This document shows, piece by piece, positions 10,436-20,659 of a DNA stretch of 64,000 nucleotides. Positions within the stretch are counted from its first letter, which is position 1. Each line of letters begins with the position of its first letter. A model generated the notes under the pieces. The model was not told where the DNA came from. It did no database searches and worked only from the letters and a program-made list of their open reading frames with translations. Source of the stretch: Kalmanozyma brasiliensis GHG001 (taxonomy: Eukaryota > Basidiomycota > Ustilaginomycetes > Ustilaginales); NCBI RefSeq assembly GCF_000497045.1, contig NW_015961960.1, positions 250,853-314,852 on the forward strand. The letters run 5' to 3'. The position numbers and the translations under genes are program-made.

Positions 10436-12568
10436 CTACTCGTCTCCGGGATTCTTGTACCTCCGCAGTGCCCTCTGTCTTGCTTCTGCGTGCTCGACAA
10501 TGGGCTCAGGATACCCCAGCTTGGCGAACTCGGCCTTGCCAAGTCGGTGGAAGGGATCGTGAATCGCGTTGCCCTTAACGTTCTTGAGCTCGGGAACAAA
10601 ATGTCGGATGTAGTCACCCTGTGGGTCGCTCTTCTCCGACTGGCTCAGTGGGTTGAAGATGCGGAAGTAGGGCTGAGGATCCGTGCCGGTACTGGCGCTC
10701 CACTGCCATCCTCCGTTGTTGCTGGCAAAGTCCTGGTCGATAAAGTTGAGCGAGAAATGCCTCTCGCCCTCGCGCCAGTCGTGCAGCAGATGTTTGGTGA
10801 GGAACATGGCGGTAATCATCCTGCCGCGGTTGTGGATGTATCCCTGCTGTATGCACTGTCGTTGGGCAGCGTCGACAATGGGGTAGCCCGTCTTGCCCTC
10901 TTTCCATGCTTGCAGCGTCTTGGGGTCCGTCTCCCACTTGACGTCCTCGTACTTGGTGATGAAGGCGTGGCCCATGCATACCTTGGGCCAGGCGGCGAGG
11001 ACGTGGCCGTAGAAATCACGGAAGCTGATCTCGGTGTTCCACATGGCCGCGCCGCTGTCACGGCCGACGGTGAGCTTGTTCTTCGTCACCTCTTTGGTGC
11101 GGCGCAGGCACTCGCGTGCCGACACCAACCCTGCTGCGAGATACGGGCTGATCCGCGAAGTGCCATTCTCGTTGAGCAGATTGCGACCTTCCGCGTACCG
11201 CCCGAGACGCGACTCTTTAGCATTGGCACCGACGTCGGCGGTCGACGGCTCGTTCGCTGGTCGGTCAAGCGCAGTCTCCCCGCCTTTGCCCTTCATAAAG
11301 TTGTCCAGCACCTGCTTGGGTGCGTCGCCCCGAACAGGCCACAGCTTGGCCATATACTCGGTGTCCTTGCACTCGAACCCGGGTAGCTGCTTGGGAATAC
11401 CGTATCCTTCACCGAGCTTATCGAGGCTGAACAGCTTCCCTAGCGTGCTATCCTTGTGAATACTCTTCTCGTTCGCCGCCGGATCGGGCGACGCTTCGAT
11501 CAACGACATGTCCTTAGCGATGCAATCCGTCCACCTCCGATTCCACGGCGAAAAGACGCTATACGGCCTTCCGTCGTTGGTCAGCACCCGACCCGGTGGA
11601 ACGACGTAGCAATCGTGGAACAGGCTAAACGCAACATTTTTGCTCTTGGCCGATTCGACAACGGAGATGTCGCGCCACAGCTCGTCCACCTCGTACTCGA
11701 TGTTACCCGTCAATTGGGAGGCGTTCCATTGGCCGCACAGCTCGAGCACCTTTTCGCCCACCTGCGTGCGTTTTCCCTCGTGGGTGTAGACGACAAAGGG
11801 AATGTTGAGCTTGTCGAACTGCTCCTTGAGACTGGCCAGTGTGCGAAGGACAAAGTCGATGCGTCTCGCGCCGCGATCGTGCGCCCGATAGTCCGCCGGC
11901 GTGATGACGAACAGCGCAACGAGATTCCCTCCTTTGCCCTTCTTTTGTCGTGCCTCGGCGAGCTTACTCGCGTGTGCGAGTGCTCGATTGTCGTGGACGC
12001 GCAGATCGTGCATGCGCATCCAGTAGACGACGTTCTTGCCATCCCCCACGTCGTTGTTTTTGGAAGGGGCGTGGTCTTTGAGCGCGGCCTCGAGATCGTT
12101 CAGCGGCGTACGGTTGTCCGAACGACCTTTGGGGGCAGGATTGAAGTCGGACCGATGCCAGCCGTCACCAGATTTGGCATACGCTGCGCCTCCGTAGGAC
12201 TTTTCCACCTTGGCACCGCCCTGGACGACCGCCGAACGTGAGGAGGTTTTGGAGGGCGAAGAAGAGGTGGACTTCTTCTGACGCTTGGTGGGTGGTTTGG
12301 ACGTTTCCGATTCGTCCTCGTCCGGATGCTCGGCGAGCTTCGGGTCCAAAGCTTTTTCGTCTTCGTCGTGTGGCTCGGGCTTGGGCGAGGTGGCGGGCTT
12401 GCGTTTGGAGGCGACCATGTTGGCGGTACTGAAAGGTGTTCTTGGGAGGTCGAAGGTGGGTGGCCTTGGGAGGAAGAGTGACAGTCGAAGTCGAGCAAGC
12501 CGTGCAGATGGATATGTGGTGGTGATAGAATGTAGAAGTGAGCAGAGGCGTGACGCTGTTCGTTGCAT
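10436..12568 (-). CDS. PHR1: Class I CPD photolyase, possible dual targeting
   Basis: Photolyases use blue light and FADH to split cyclobutane pyrimidine dimers. The N-terminal antenna domain begins at VVYWMRMHDLRVHDNRALA. The FAD-binding helical domain is seen in GGWQWSASTGTDPQPYFRIF and in RGRMITAMFLTKHLLHDWREG, both typical of yeast Phr1-type enzymes. Two in-frame ATGs are plausible. The one at 12418 gives 660 residues starting MVASKRKPA with a Lys-rich, nucleus-compatible tail. The one at 12568 gives 710 residues and adds 50 residues rich in Arg, Ser, Thr and Leu with a single acidic residue, resembling a mitochondrial presequence. I report the longer span. The gene is divergent from the PRPP synthetase. 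Confidence 0.92.
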   Translation of the reverse strand: MQRTASRLCSLLHSITTTYPSARLARLRLSLFLPRPPTFDLPRTPFSTANMVASKRKPATSPKPEPHDEDEKALDPKLAEHPDEDESETSKPPTKRQKKSTSSSPSKTSSRSAVVQGGAKVEKSYGGAAYAKSGDGWHRSDFNPAPKGRSDNRTPLNDLEAALKDHAPSKNNDVGDGKNVVYWMRMHDLRVHDNRALAHASKLAEARQKKGKGGNLVALFVITPADYRAHDRGARRIDFVLRTLASLKEQFDKLNIPFVVYTHEGKRTQVGEKVLELCGQWNASQLTGNIEYEVDELWRDISVVESAKSKNVAFSLFHDCYVVPPGRVLTNDGRPYSVFSPWNRRWTDCIAKDMSLIEASPDPAANEKSIHKDSTLGKLFSLDKLGEGYGIPKQLPGFECKDTEYMAKLWPVRGDAPKQVLDNFMKGKGGETALDRPANEPSTADVGANAKESRLGRYAEGRNLLNENGTSRISPYLAAGLVSARECLRRTKEVTKNKLTVGRDSGAAMWNTEISFRDFYGHVLAAWPKVCMGHAFITKYEDVKWETDPKTLQAWKEGKTGYPIVDAAQRQCIQQGYIHNRGRMITAMFLTKHLLHDWREGERHFSLNFIDQDFASNNGGWQWSASTGTDPQPYFRIFNPLSQSEKSDPQGDYIRHFVPELKNVKGNAIHDPFHRLGKAEFAKLGYPEPIVEHAEARQRALRRYKNPGDE

Positions 12569-13189
12569 AGAAGAGGGTCTGCTGGAAACGATGTGGATGG
12601 ATTGCAAGAGTGAGGATGTACTTTTCCCGGCTGTATTCTGCGTGACGTCGCACCCTGGGGACGGAGTCCGAGGGCCCTCCCCTCAGGAAGCGGAAGCGGA
12701 GACTGGATGGCCGACATGACGACAAAGATCCGCGCTTCGGCAAGGGCGAAACCAACAGATCGGCTTTGCTAATCTCTAAGCCACGAAGCGGGCTGCAGCT
12801 GTCAAACACGGCCCGCCCACGCTGCATGTTGTATGACGGCACAGGACTTGGCCGTGTGGAGGGCAAAATCTGCCGATTTGCAGAAGGAATGATGGATCGC
12901 CCGATGAGTAGGATGGCATGATTCGCCCGAAACAAGGGTTCGTGAAATTAGAACTTTTTCTCAAGCCCCACACAAGGGCCCACCATCACACTGAAATTTT
13001 GGCGGTTGCGAGCCAAGAAGAAAGAAAGCTCACTTTGCTGGTCGTGCGAGGATCATCACAAAGTGAAAGCGACCCACTCAATCTCATCTTGACACCTTAC
13101 CTCTATTTGGTCACCCCATCTCGCATCTTCCTCGCCTTCTATTTCCTCTATTGACCCTATACGAGCCTTGCCAGGTCTGAAACCCAACC
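12569..13189. other. Divergent promoter of PHR1 and PRPP synthetase
   Basis: A noncoding stretch between divergently transcribed genes. It holds the AATTTTGGCGG element at 12995-13005, the TCACTTTG/CAAAGTGA inverted repeat at 13030-13066, and a pyrimidine-rich tract immediately before the PRPP synthetase start. Confidence 0.6.
13030..13066. promoter_or_regulatory. TCACTTTG...CAAAGTGA inverted repeat
   Basis: TCACTTTG (13030-13037) and CAAAGTGA (13059-13066) form an 8-base perfect inverted repeat with a 21-base spacer, 124 bases before the PRPP synthetase ATG. Related CACTTTGCAAAGTG-like sequences lie before eIF4B and UBA3 in this window. A protein-binding role is inferred. Confidence 0.35.
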
Positions 13190-14527
13190 ATGTCGACTGT
13201 TCCAGGCAGCATCAAGGTCTTCGCCGGCACCTCGCATCCGCAGCTCGCCGAGCTCGTCGCCCGACGACTTGGTCAACCGCTAGGCAAGGCCACCGTCACA
13301 CGCAACGAGTCTGGCGAGTCGATCGTCCGCATCGCCGAGTCCGTCCGCGAACACGATGTCTACATCATCAACACCTCGTGCGTCTCTCCCACCCCCACCG
13401 GCGCCGCCGCTTCCCCCAACACCTCGCTCATGGAGCTGCTCATCATGATCCACGCCTGCAAGACCGCCTCGGCCAAACGCATCACCGCCGTCATCCCGCA
13501 CTTCTTCTACGCTCGTCAGGACAAGAAGGACAAATCTCGCGCGCCCATCACTGCCAAACTCATCGCCAACATGCTCGAGAACGCCGGATGCGACCACGTC
13601 ATCACGATGGATCTGCACGCCTCTCAGATCCAGGGCTTCTTCGACGTTCCCGTGGACAACCTGTATGCGGAACCGGCGGCGTTGCAGTACATCCGCGAGA
13701 TGGTGGATGTGAACAAGGCGGTGATTGTGTCGCCCGATGCGGGGGGAGCCAAACGCGCAACATCCCTTGCGGATCGATTGGAACTGGATTTTGCCTTGTT
13801 CCACAAGGAGCGTAAGCGGGCGAATGAGGTTTCCCGCATGGTCCTTGTCGGCAACGTGGAAGGGAAAGTGGCCATTCTCGTCGACGACATGGCGGATACA
13901 TGCGGGACACTCGAACTCGCCGCTGCCCAACTCATCGAGTATGGCGCAGAGAGAGTGCTTGCCATCGTCACCCACGGCATCCTGTCTGGACCAGCACTCG
14001 ACCGTATCGCTTCGAGCAGATTGGAAAAGCTCGTCGTCACCAACACCCTGCCCCAGTCGCAGAACCGCGCCAAATGCAGCAAGATCGAGGAGATCGACAT
14101 CTCGCACGTCCTCGCCGAGACCATTCGTCGAAGTCATTACGGTGAGAGTGTCAGCGTTCTGTTCAACCAGATTCCGTATGATACGCCGCAACCCTATCGA
14201 CACGAGAACGATGATGAGATCATCACGGCTGCTGCCTCGGGGTTGCAAGCGAGTCGACCGCAGAGTCGAGGGATGAGCCCGTCCCAGAGCCGACATTTCC
14301 CGCCTAGCCCGTATACTCTGCCGGATCCGCCGGCGGCGGCCAACTACTTTGCGGACCATAGAAGGGTCAGCCCCCCAACGGAGGGTGGGGTGATGGCCAC
14401 CCCCACGCCGGCCGCCGTCGCCGCGTTCGGGGAGGATGGGAGGACACAGCCGTTGGACACGCCCAAAGCGGCACCCGCGGTGGGAGAGAGAGAGTACGCA
14501 CCGAGTCCGTTGAGGAGGAATGTGTGA
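13190..14527 (+). CDS. PRS: Ribose-phosphate pyrophosphokinase (PRPP synthetase)
   Basis: It makes PRPP from ribose-5-phosphate and ATP for nucleotide, His and Trp synthesis. The catalytic part is about residues 1-325, intronless. Visible signatures are the ATP/flexible region [20 protein letters not shown], the metal-binding segment [30 protein letters not shown], and the PRPP-binding loop [11 protein letters not shown] near residue 230. Residues after about 330 form a 115-residue Pro/Ala/Ser-rich tail that the usual 318-residue enzymes lack. A short insert ([15 protein letters not shown]) sits near residue 65. Fungi carry several PRS paralogues that work as complexes, and I cannot say which one this is. 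Confidence 0.94.
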   Translation: MSTVPGSIKVFAGTSHPQLAELVARRLGQPLGKATVTRNESGESIVRIAESVREHDVYIINTSCVSPTPTGAAASPNTSLMELLIMIHACKTASAKRITAVIPHFFYARQDKKDKSRAPITAKLIANMLENAGCDHVITMDLHASQIQGFFDVPVDNLYAEPAALQYIREMVDVNKAVIVSPDAGGAKRATSLADRLELDFALFHKERKRANEVSRMVLVGNVEGKVAILVDDMADTCGTLELAAAQLIEYGAERVLAIVTHGILSGPALDRIASSRLEKLVVTNTLPQSQNRAKCSKIEEIDISHVLAETIRRSHYGESVSVLFNQIPYDTPQPYRHENDDEIITAAASGLQASRPQSRGMSPSQSRHFPPSPYTLPDPPAAANYFADHRRVSPPTEGGVMATPTPAAVAAFGEDGRTQPLDTPKAAPAVGEREYAPSPLRRNV

Positions 14528-14754
14528 TGCAATGACCAAGGGTGTTACAGTTACTGTCGATCTCAAGTGTGAGAGTGTGAGGAAGAAGTGAAAGGGATCC
14601 TGAGCGGGAGCGGAAGCATCACGCGGCTGTTCAGCGTGACGAGCCCATCGCTGAACCACAGTCCAATCCGCACTTGTCCTTTCGACACACCAAGCAGCAA
14701 GCCCAAAGATTTCACATGTGGTATCATTACATCAAATCATACATCTTGAGTTCT

Positions 14755-16971
14755 TCACGCGTACCCGTAGCCAGGAGGTGGCGGCGCGGCGTATTCGGCA
14801 TACTGGCTACTCTGCTGTCTCTGCACCTGCGGGTGTTGTGGGTGCTGCATGTGTTGTGGGTGATATCCTCCATATCCACCCTGCCCGTAATCGACACTCT
14901 GCCCTCCCTGGTCGCCCAGATACGGCGGGGCGGGATTACTATCGCCTGACACGCCATACTCACCACTGTACCTCCTCCCCTGCATGCCCTGCGGCGTCCC
15001 TGCTGCGGCAGCTGCCGCCAACGGATTGTGCGAGTTGGAGAGTCGCTTCTGAATATGCAGCGGTGGAACCGAGGCGTGATCCGAATCGTGCGAGTTGGCA
15101 TACCCTCCGGCGTGAGGATTGGGGATCTGAGGCAAGGGATTGGATGCCCACTGCTGTTGTGCGCCGTCGTCGTACGGATTACCAGAGGTGGAGGGCGACA
15201 TGCCAGCAGGGGTTCCGGAAGGGTTGCGCGAGAAACCGCGACGGAACGCCGCTGCGGTGACTTTTTTCCCTTCCCCACCTGGCTGTTGCGGAGGTGGAGC
15301 ACTGCCGAGTGCACCGTACGACGACAGCCGAGCACCAGATTGGGCTGGCGACATGGGCGCACGCACCGCCTCCTGCAGAGCACGCGTACCGCCGATGGAT
15401 TGGAAGTAGGCCGAGTCGTCCGTTGCCGTAGGCGAGGTGTAGCTCACCGGTGGTGCACCGGAGTTGGTGAGCGGCGTGGCGGTGCGCACGGGTGGCAGGG
15501 TGGGAGCGCCCAGCATGGCGGTAGGGTTCGAAGGTGGTTCGTGCTGCGTTGAGCTGCCGTTTCCTGCGCCGCCCGCGGTGTAGCCGTCATAGGCGTCCGA
15601 CTGATGGCCTTCGGTAGAGGCGGTGACGTCGGCGAGGCCGGATGGTGCGCCGGCGGCGTGGTTGCCGCCCTGAGCAGACGAATAGTCAGCACCGCTGTTG
15701 CGGTTCGAGCCGTAGTTGGGGCCGGAACCGGCGTGCGATTGACTGTTCTGCATGAGGAAACCGGCGTCTGGCTGGTTGGGGTCGCCGTGACCGGGAACGG
15801 CGTTCAGGTCGGCACCAGCGGTGGCGGCCATAGCAGCAGCGGCGGCAGCGGAAGCAGCCGAAGTGTCGCCCCCACGCTCGTAGCTCGACTGTGCCCATTC
15901 GTGGGTGGAGGCGTCCGGTGCAGGCACTTCGGCTGCTCCGCCAGCGCTAGTGCCTGCATTGGCGCCAGCAGCGCCCTCCTGAGCCCACTGCGAACGCGCA
16001 GCGTGCTGAGCGTAGATGGGTGTGCGTGCAACGTCGTCGTTGGTGACACCCCGGTTGGGGGGCGGGTTGTAGCCAGGGTCGGCATCGTACTCGCCGTGGT
16101 CGCCCTGGGAGGGCATGTCGTGGAACACTTCGCCGTCGTTTGCGTACGCATGGTCCGTGTCTCGCGACATGTTGCCCGTGGTGTCTGCGAGAGTCATGTC
16201 GTTGAATCGAGGGATGCCCGCTGACTGACCGGTAGGGTGGAAGCCGACATCAGCGATGGATCGCGTTGCTTCCTGCAGGAGCGACTCGGTCTTTGCAAAG
16301 CCGTAGTATTCGGCGCGAGGCATGCCGGGTCGAGTGGGCTGCTGTGGGATTTCGTCAAGCATAAGCTTGGAGATCTCGGCGACAATGGTCAACTTCTCGG
16401 CCATCTCGAGCAGAGCGCCTGACTTGATGCCGAGAGCCTCTCTCACAGTTCTGCGCTTGAAATCGCCAATAGCAGCTTCTTCGTTCATGACCTCGATGTG
16501 CAGACCCTCCATTTCGCCGCGCATCTCTTTGAGCTGGGTAGTGACCTTGGTGAGCTCCTTGTTCTCAGGACCCATCTTGGCGAGCTTCTTCTCCACCTTT
16601 TCGATATCAGAGCCGAGCGAGCGCTTGCGGCTCTTGAGATTGGAGAGCGCCTCTTCGCGGGTACGAATGGACTTGAAGTGAAGACGGACCGTGGCAAGGT
16701 GCGCGTTGAGGCGATTTTGAGAGGCAGAGTAGTGATCGTAGAGTAGCGAGATTTTGCCTGCTACATCGTTGAGATCTGGGCCTTCCTCGGCGGACCAGGC
16801 CTTGAGGGCTTCTGCATTCTTCTTGAAGTCAGTCGCCGCTTTGGTGTTGGATTGGATGAAGGTCTTTTCCGAGTTGATAACATCCTGAAGCTGCCTGCGG
16901 TCTTGATTGCCGAGGGCGGGTAGCTTGGAGGTGTGGGCCACCTGCTGCTGTGCCTTTTTGAGGAACGACAT
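14755..16971 (-). CDS. PIL1: Eisosome protein Pil1/Lsp1 family
   Basis: A 738-residue intronless protein starting MSFLKKAQQQ. Residues 1-240 are the Pil1/Lsp1 BAR-type domain, an alpha-helical charged region with the recognisable start LPALGNQDRRQLQDVINSEK and the segment LMLDEIPQQPTRPGMPRAEY. Family members polymerise under the plasma membrane to form eisosomes, furrow-like domains that bind PI(4,5)P2. The remaining 500 residues are low-complexity (Gly, Ala, Ser, Asn, Pro, Gln) with a Gln/His/Tyr-rich end, whereas yeast Pil1 has only about 340 residues in all. No ATG exists further upstream in frame before the leader closes. It is divergent from the NIPSNAP gene. Confidence 0.9.
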   Translation of the reverse strand: MSFLKKAQQQVAHTSKLPALGNQDRRQLQDVINSEKTFIQSNTKAATDFKKNAEALKAWSAEEGPDLNDVAGKISLLYDHYSASQNRLNAHLATVRLHFKSIRTREEALSNLKSRKRSLGSDIEKVEKKLAKMGPENKELTKVTTQLKEMRGEMEGLHIEVMNEEAAIGDFKRRTVREALGIKSGALLEMAEKLTIVAEISKLMLDEIPQQPTRPGMPRAEYYGFAKTESLLQEATRSIADVGFHPTGQSAGIPRFNDMTLADTTGNMSRDTDHAYANDGEVFHDMPSQGDHGEYDADPGYNPPPNRGVTNDDVARTPIYAQHAARSQWAQEGAAGANAGTSAGGAAEVPAPDASTHEWAQSSYERGGDTSAASAAAAAAMAATAGADLNAVPGHGDPNQPDAGFLMQNSQSHAGSGPNYGSNRNSGADYSSAQGGNHAAGAPSGLADVTASTEGHQSDAYDGYTAGGAGNGSSTQHEPPSNPTAMLGAPTLPPVRTATPLTNSGAPPVSYTSPTATDDSAYFQSIGGTRALQEAVRAPMSPAQSGARLSSYGALGSAPPPQQPGGEGKKVTAAAFRRGFSRNPSGTPAGMSPSTSGNPYDDGAQQQWASNPLPQIPNPHAGGYANSHDSDHASVPPLHIQKRLSNSHNPLAAAAAAGTPQGMQGRRYSGEYGVSGDSNPAPPYLGDQGGQSVDYGQGGYGGYHPQHMQHPQHPQVQRQQSSQYAEYAAPPPPGYGYA

Positions 16972-17773
16972 GGTGCGATAGGCTTGCTCGATAGGGTATG
17001 TAGGATAGTGAGATCGAGTGCTTGCCAAATGAATCCGTAGAAGGGGGTATATGTAGTTCCTTGTCGGATCGGATTCGGTGCAACGACGATGGTGGTGGGT
17101 GAATGAGGTTGGTACGCGGATGGATGGATGCCGAAGGATGCTTGGCGATGGTGGTGATCACGGAGATGCAAAGCGGCTGTGAGTTGGGAGATGTCGAGGC
17201 TGTGTTCACACGAGAGAGCACAAGTGGAGTTGCGGCTGACAGCCAAGAGGCAAAAAGGCTGTGGTCTCTGAGACAGGAGAATACACAAAATTAGACTCTC
17301 AACGGATTTTTGGCTTGAGTGCCGAGACGACGATGACGCTCCGCTTGCGGCGACTGTCTCGCATCAACCACGCCCTTGCACAAATTCCAGTGCTGTTAGA
17401 CCTCTGCTCCCCTTGCCAAAGCTGACGTCACGTGCTGCAGACACTCGCATGAAGAGCTGAGAGAGTCTGGGCCGGAGGTCTGCGAGTCAGAAAGCAGTTC
17501 TCCGCAAATTCCAGGTTCGTTAAGCTCACAGAGTCAGTGGGTGTGCGTGGCTCGAGCGTCGCCTCCTGTTTCCCCACATGTGCTTGCTCAAAGCTGAGCT
17601 CTCTTTCCAACTTCCCCTCCGTCTCCTACCATCACCCGCCGTTTCCAATTCCCGCAAGAAGCATCTACCCCCAGGCCCTCGATCGAGCACGGAGACCGAG
17701 TCACGAACGAGTCCAGGATTCATCGTCAACGCAAGCTCGAACCAAGATCTGCATTCCGTGCTATCTTACGAAA
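16972..17773. other. Divergent promoter of PIL1 and NIPSNAP genes
   Basis: This is about 800 noncoding bases between divergent genes. An open frame runs from about 17537 into the NIPSNAP gene but has no ATG before 17774, so it is treated as leader. I see no clear TATA box or repeat. Confidence 0.5.
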
Positions 17774-18700
17774 ATGACGCTCTCTGTTGCTGGCAGAGGC
17801 ATGCGAGCGGCCACCCGAGGCTGGTCCACAAGCGCTTTCAAGACACCTGCCACTACTCTAGTAGCATCGCGCTCGCTCATCATTCCCTCGCGCCCCGTGC
17901 TAGCCGATCAGGGCTCGGCAGCGAAGAAGCCTTCTCAAGCGGAAAACTCGCAGCAGCCCAAGCAAAGCCTCCTCAAGTCGCTCCTCCACGGCTCCGAGAC
18001 TGCTAAAGCCGAGGGCGTCACTACCCAGTCCCATTCTAATCAAGTCGCCCGTGGCAAGTTCATTCACGAGATCCAGCGTCAATCCGTCTCGCCAGCCCAC
18101 GCCGACGAATACCGCTCCCTCATCGCCGAATACTTCCCAAAGCTCGCCGACAAGGGTCTTCCCATGCGTCTCACCGGCAGCTGGGAGGTTATCGTCGGCG
18201 ACCTCGAGACCTTCTACCACATCTGGGAGTACGATGGCTATGCGGGCTATGACAAGGCCGAATCTGCCCTTCGATCCGATCCCGATTTCCAGGAACTCAC
18301 AAAACGTTTGCAACCGCTGCTTTCCAACCGATCCAACTGGCTCACCCAGGAATTCTCCTTCTGGCCCTCGTCTCCACCTCAGACCACCAACGGGCTGTAC
18401 GAGCTGAGGACATACCACTTGAAGCCAGGCCACTTGCTCGAATGGGAGCAGCACTGGCGACGCGGCCTCGAGGCGAGGAGGAAGTTCGTTGAACCCATCG
18501 GCGCCTGGTTCACTCAGATTGGCGGACTTCACACGGTATTCCACATCTGGGAATACCCATCGTTGGAGGAAAGGAAGAAGACCAGGGACATGGCATGGCA
18601 GGTCGAGACGTGGAACGATACCGTCAGCCAGACGGTCAAGCTGATCGACAAGATGCATGCCCAGATCATGCGGCCCTTGCCTTTCAGTCCGCTCAAGTAA
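17774..18700 (+). CDS. NIPSNAP family mitochondrial protein
   Basis: A 308-residue intronless protein. The first 50 residues are rich in Arg, Ser, Thr and Ala with almost no acidic residues (VAGRGMRAATRGWSTSAFKT), as in a mitochondrial presequence. Two NIPSNAP repeats follow, a ferredoxin-like dimeric alpha/beta-barrel fold: residues about 97-200 with FYHIWEYDGYAGYDKAE, and about 205-305 starting LYELRTYHLKPGHLLEWE with HTVFHIWEYPSLEERKK. The paired WEY motifs are diagnostic. Animal NIPSNAPs are mitochondrial proteins linked to mitophagy signalling, and fungal roles are poorly defined. It is convergent with the decarboxylase gene, 193 bases apart. Confidence 0.88.
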   Translation: MTLSVAGRGMRAATRGWSTSAFKTPATTLVASRSLIIPSRPVLADQGSAAKKPSQAENSQQPKQSLLKSLLHGSETAKAEGVTTQSHSNQVARGKFIHEIQRQSVSPAHADEYRSLIAEYFPKLADKGLPMRLTGSWEVIVGDLETFYHIWEYDGYAGYDKAESALRSDPDFQELTKRLQPLLSNRSNWLTQEFSFWPSSPPQTTNGLYELRTYHLKPGHLLEWEQHWRRGLEARRKFVEPIGAWFTQIGGLHTVFHIWEYPSLEERKKTRDMAWQVETWNDTVSQTVKLIDKMHAQIMRPLPFSPLK

Positions 18701-18893
18701 GGATTTGGGCCGAGATCCAGGTAGCATTCGACGCAACACGAACGTCACTCATCATGCAATCCAAATCAGCAAATCTTGATCTACGGCACTCGTCACCAGC
18801 GGACTTTCCTTGTATTGCGATCTGCTCTAGACAATGCTAATGAGTTCCAAAAATGCAGCGTTCCAACCTCCTCCCTTACCTCCAACGACCCTT

Positions 18894-20659
18894 CTACGCC
18901 GTGCCCTCGCCACTGAATCGCGCCCACGTCCTCCTCGCCGTCCCTTTGACCAGCTCCCACGTAGCCTCAACGTGCTCGCTCCTCGTCTGCGGGCTGCCCA
19001 CCACAAATCGCACGCAGAACCCTACTCCCGGCAAGGTCGTCTGGGTCAAGACGAACTTGTCCGACAACTCCTGCAGATCTTCCCAGAACGCCCTATTCAG
19101 CGCGTCCGACCTCTCCCCTTCCCCACCTGCCTCGCTTGCCGGTGGCTTAATCCGGAACACAACAAGGGCCCATCTTGGCGGCGCAACAATCTCGAACAGT
19201 CCTTCACCTTCCTCTCTCAACCTCTGCTCGAACACTCCTGCCAGCTCGATCGTTCGTCGTAGATGCGCTTGAAAGCCTTGGATGCCGAAGGAGCGGAGGA
19301 CAAACCAAATCTTGAGACTCCTGAACCGTCTTCCCAAGGAAATTTGGAGATTGCGCAGATCGAGCACGTCCCCTGCATCGCCGTGTTTGGTGCGCAGGTA
19401 GGCGGGTGTGACGGTGAGTGCTCGCGATAGATCTCCACGGTCCCGGACGAGGAGTGGGGAACAATCGAATTGGACGAGCCCCCATTTGTGCAGGTTGGTG
19501 GAGAAGCTGTCCACCCCTTTTCCGGAATTGATCGCATCGAGGTGCATCGACTCGCGCAGTTCGGGGAGGGAGAGGCAGACGCCGGCGTAGGCTGCGTCAA
19601 TGTGCAGCCACATGGTCGGGTGGGCTTGGATCATGGGGAGGAGGGAGGTGAGGTTGTCCACTGCGCCAGAGGAGGTCGTGCCAATGGTGGCGATGAGTAG
19701 GAAGGGGACGCGACCCAGGGCGGTGTCCTCGTCGATGGCGCGTTGAAGCGTGGCGCCGTCGAGCGAGTAGTCCGGTGCGGAGACGGGGAGGGCGCGAAAG
19801 TCCAGTCCGAGGATCAGAGCTGCTTTGGCTGCGATGCTGTGCGTCTGCGTCGTGCCGTACATGACCAAGCGGGAAGTGAGCTGGCCGCGCCACTGTGCGA
19901 GCCGCGTGCTTGCGGTGAGCGTCGATGACTCGCCCATCTGTGCTGCTGTTTGGGTGGATGTGGCGATGTCTTGTTCCGCATCGAGACTCTGGTCTTCGGT
20001 CCTCGCGGTGCCATTCATTTCGGGTGCGCTGGGGGTGGGCATGGGATACTCCTCCGCGAGCAACCCGATGCACCTCTCCCTCGCAGCGATCGCCACTGTC
20101 AGCGCGACCTCACTTGCACTACCCAAGATCACCCCTCCACCTTTCCCTCCCTCACTCGTGCTCAGAAAACTCTCGTCCAACCCGAGCATCCGCCCCACCC
20201 AATCCACCATCAGAATCTCCAACTCCGTGACACTCGGCGACACGCTCCAGTTGAACCCCGGGTTGGAGATGCTCGCGCAGTACAGATCGGCGATGCACCC
20301 TTCGAACGAGGCATTGCACGGAAAGTAGCCGTAGAAGTTGGGATGCTGCCAGTGGGTGATACCGGGCATGATGGTGGTGTGATACTCGTTGTCGATGGTG
20401 GACCATGGCTCGCCGGCGATAGGTGGGTGAGAGGGGATGGAGGAGGAGAGGAAACCGGGTTGGACTTGAGCGGAAACGGGGAGGGTGGAGAGGGACGAGT
20501 AATAGTCGCAGATTCGGTCGACGGCTGCGTAGCCTGCTTTGCGGAAGCTGTGCGAGCGGAGGCAGATGAGGAGCACATCAGAGTGGGGGATGGTCAGATA
20601 GGGAGCGTAGTGGAAGTCGTCCTATATGGAAAGGTCGCCACTTACCCTTCGATGTCCAT
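18894..20659 (-). CDS. PLP-dependent aromatic amino acid decarboxylase, two exons
   Basis: The gene has two exons. Exon 1 is 20659-20646 (ATG plus 11 nt), the intron 20645-20548 runs from GTAAGT to ACAG, and exon 2 is 20547-18894, giving 555 residues. The join restores MDIEGFRKAGYAAVDRICDY, the canonical start of group II decarboxylases (DDC, TDC, TyrDC). Catalytic features are the PLP-binding lysine K359 in NLHKWGLVQFDCS, the cofactor aspartate in WLHIDAAYAG and the ring-stacking histidine in TQTHSIAAKAA. Such enzymes decarboxylate Tyr, Trp, DOPA or phenylalanine to amines, and the substrate cannot be fixed from sequence. Residues 180-215 are a Thr/Ser/Ala-rich insert absent from animal enzymes. 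Confidence 0.9.

Noticed and set aside
13280..14659. 459-codon open frame antisense to the PRPP synthetase
   Set aside because: Shadow frame with an Arg/Val/Asp/Gly bias and no domain. The plus-strand gene is certain.
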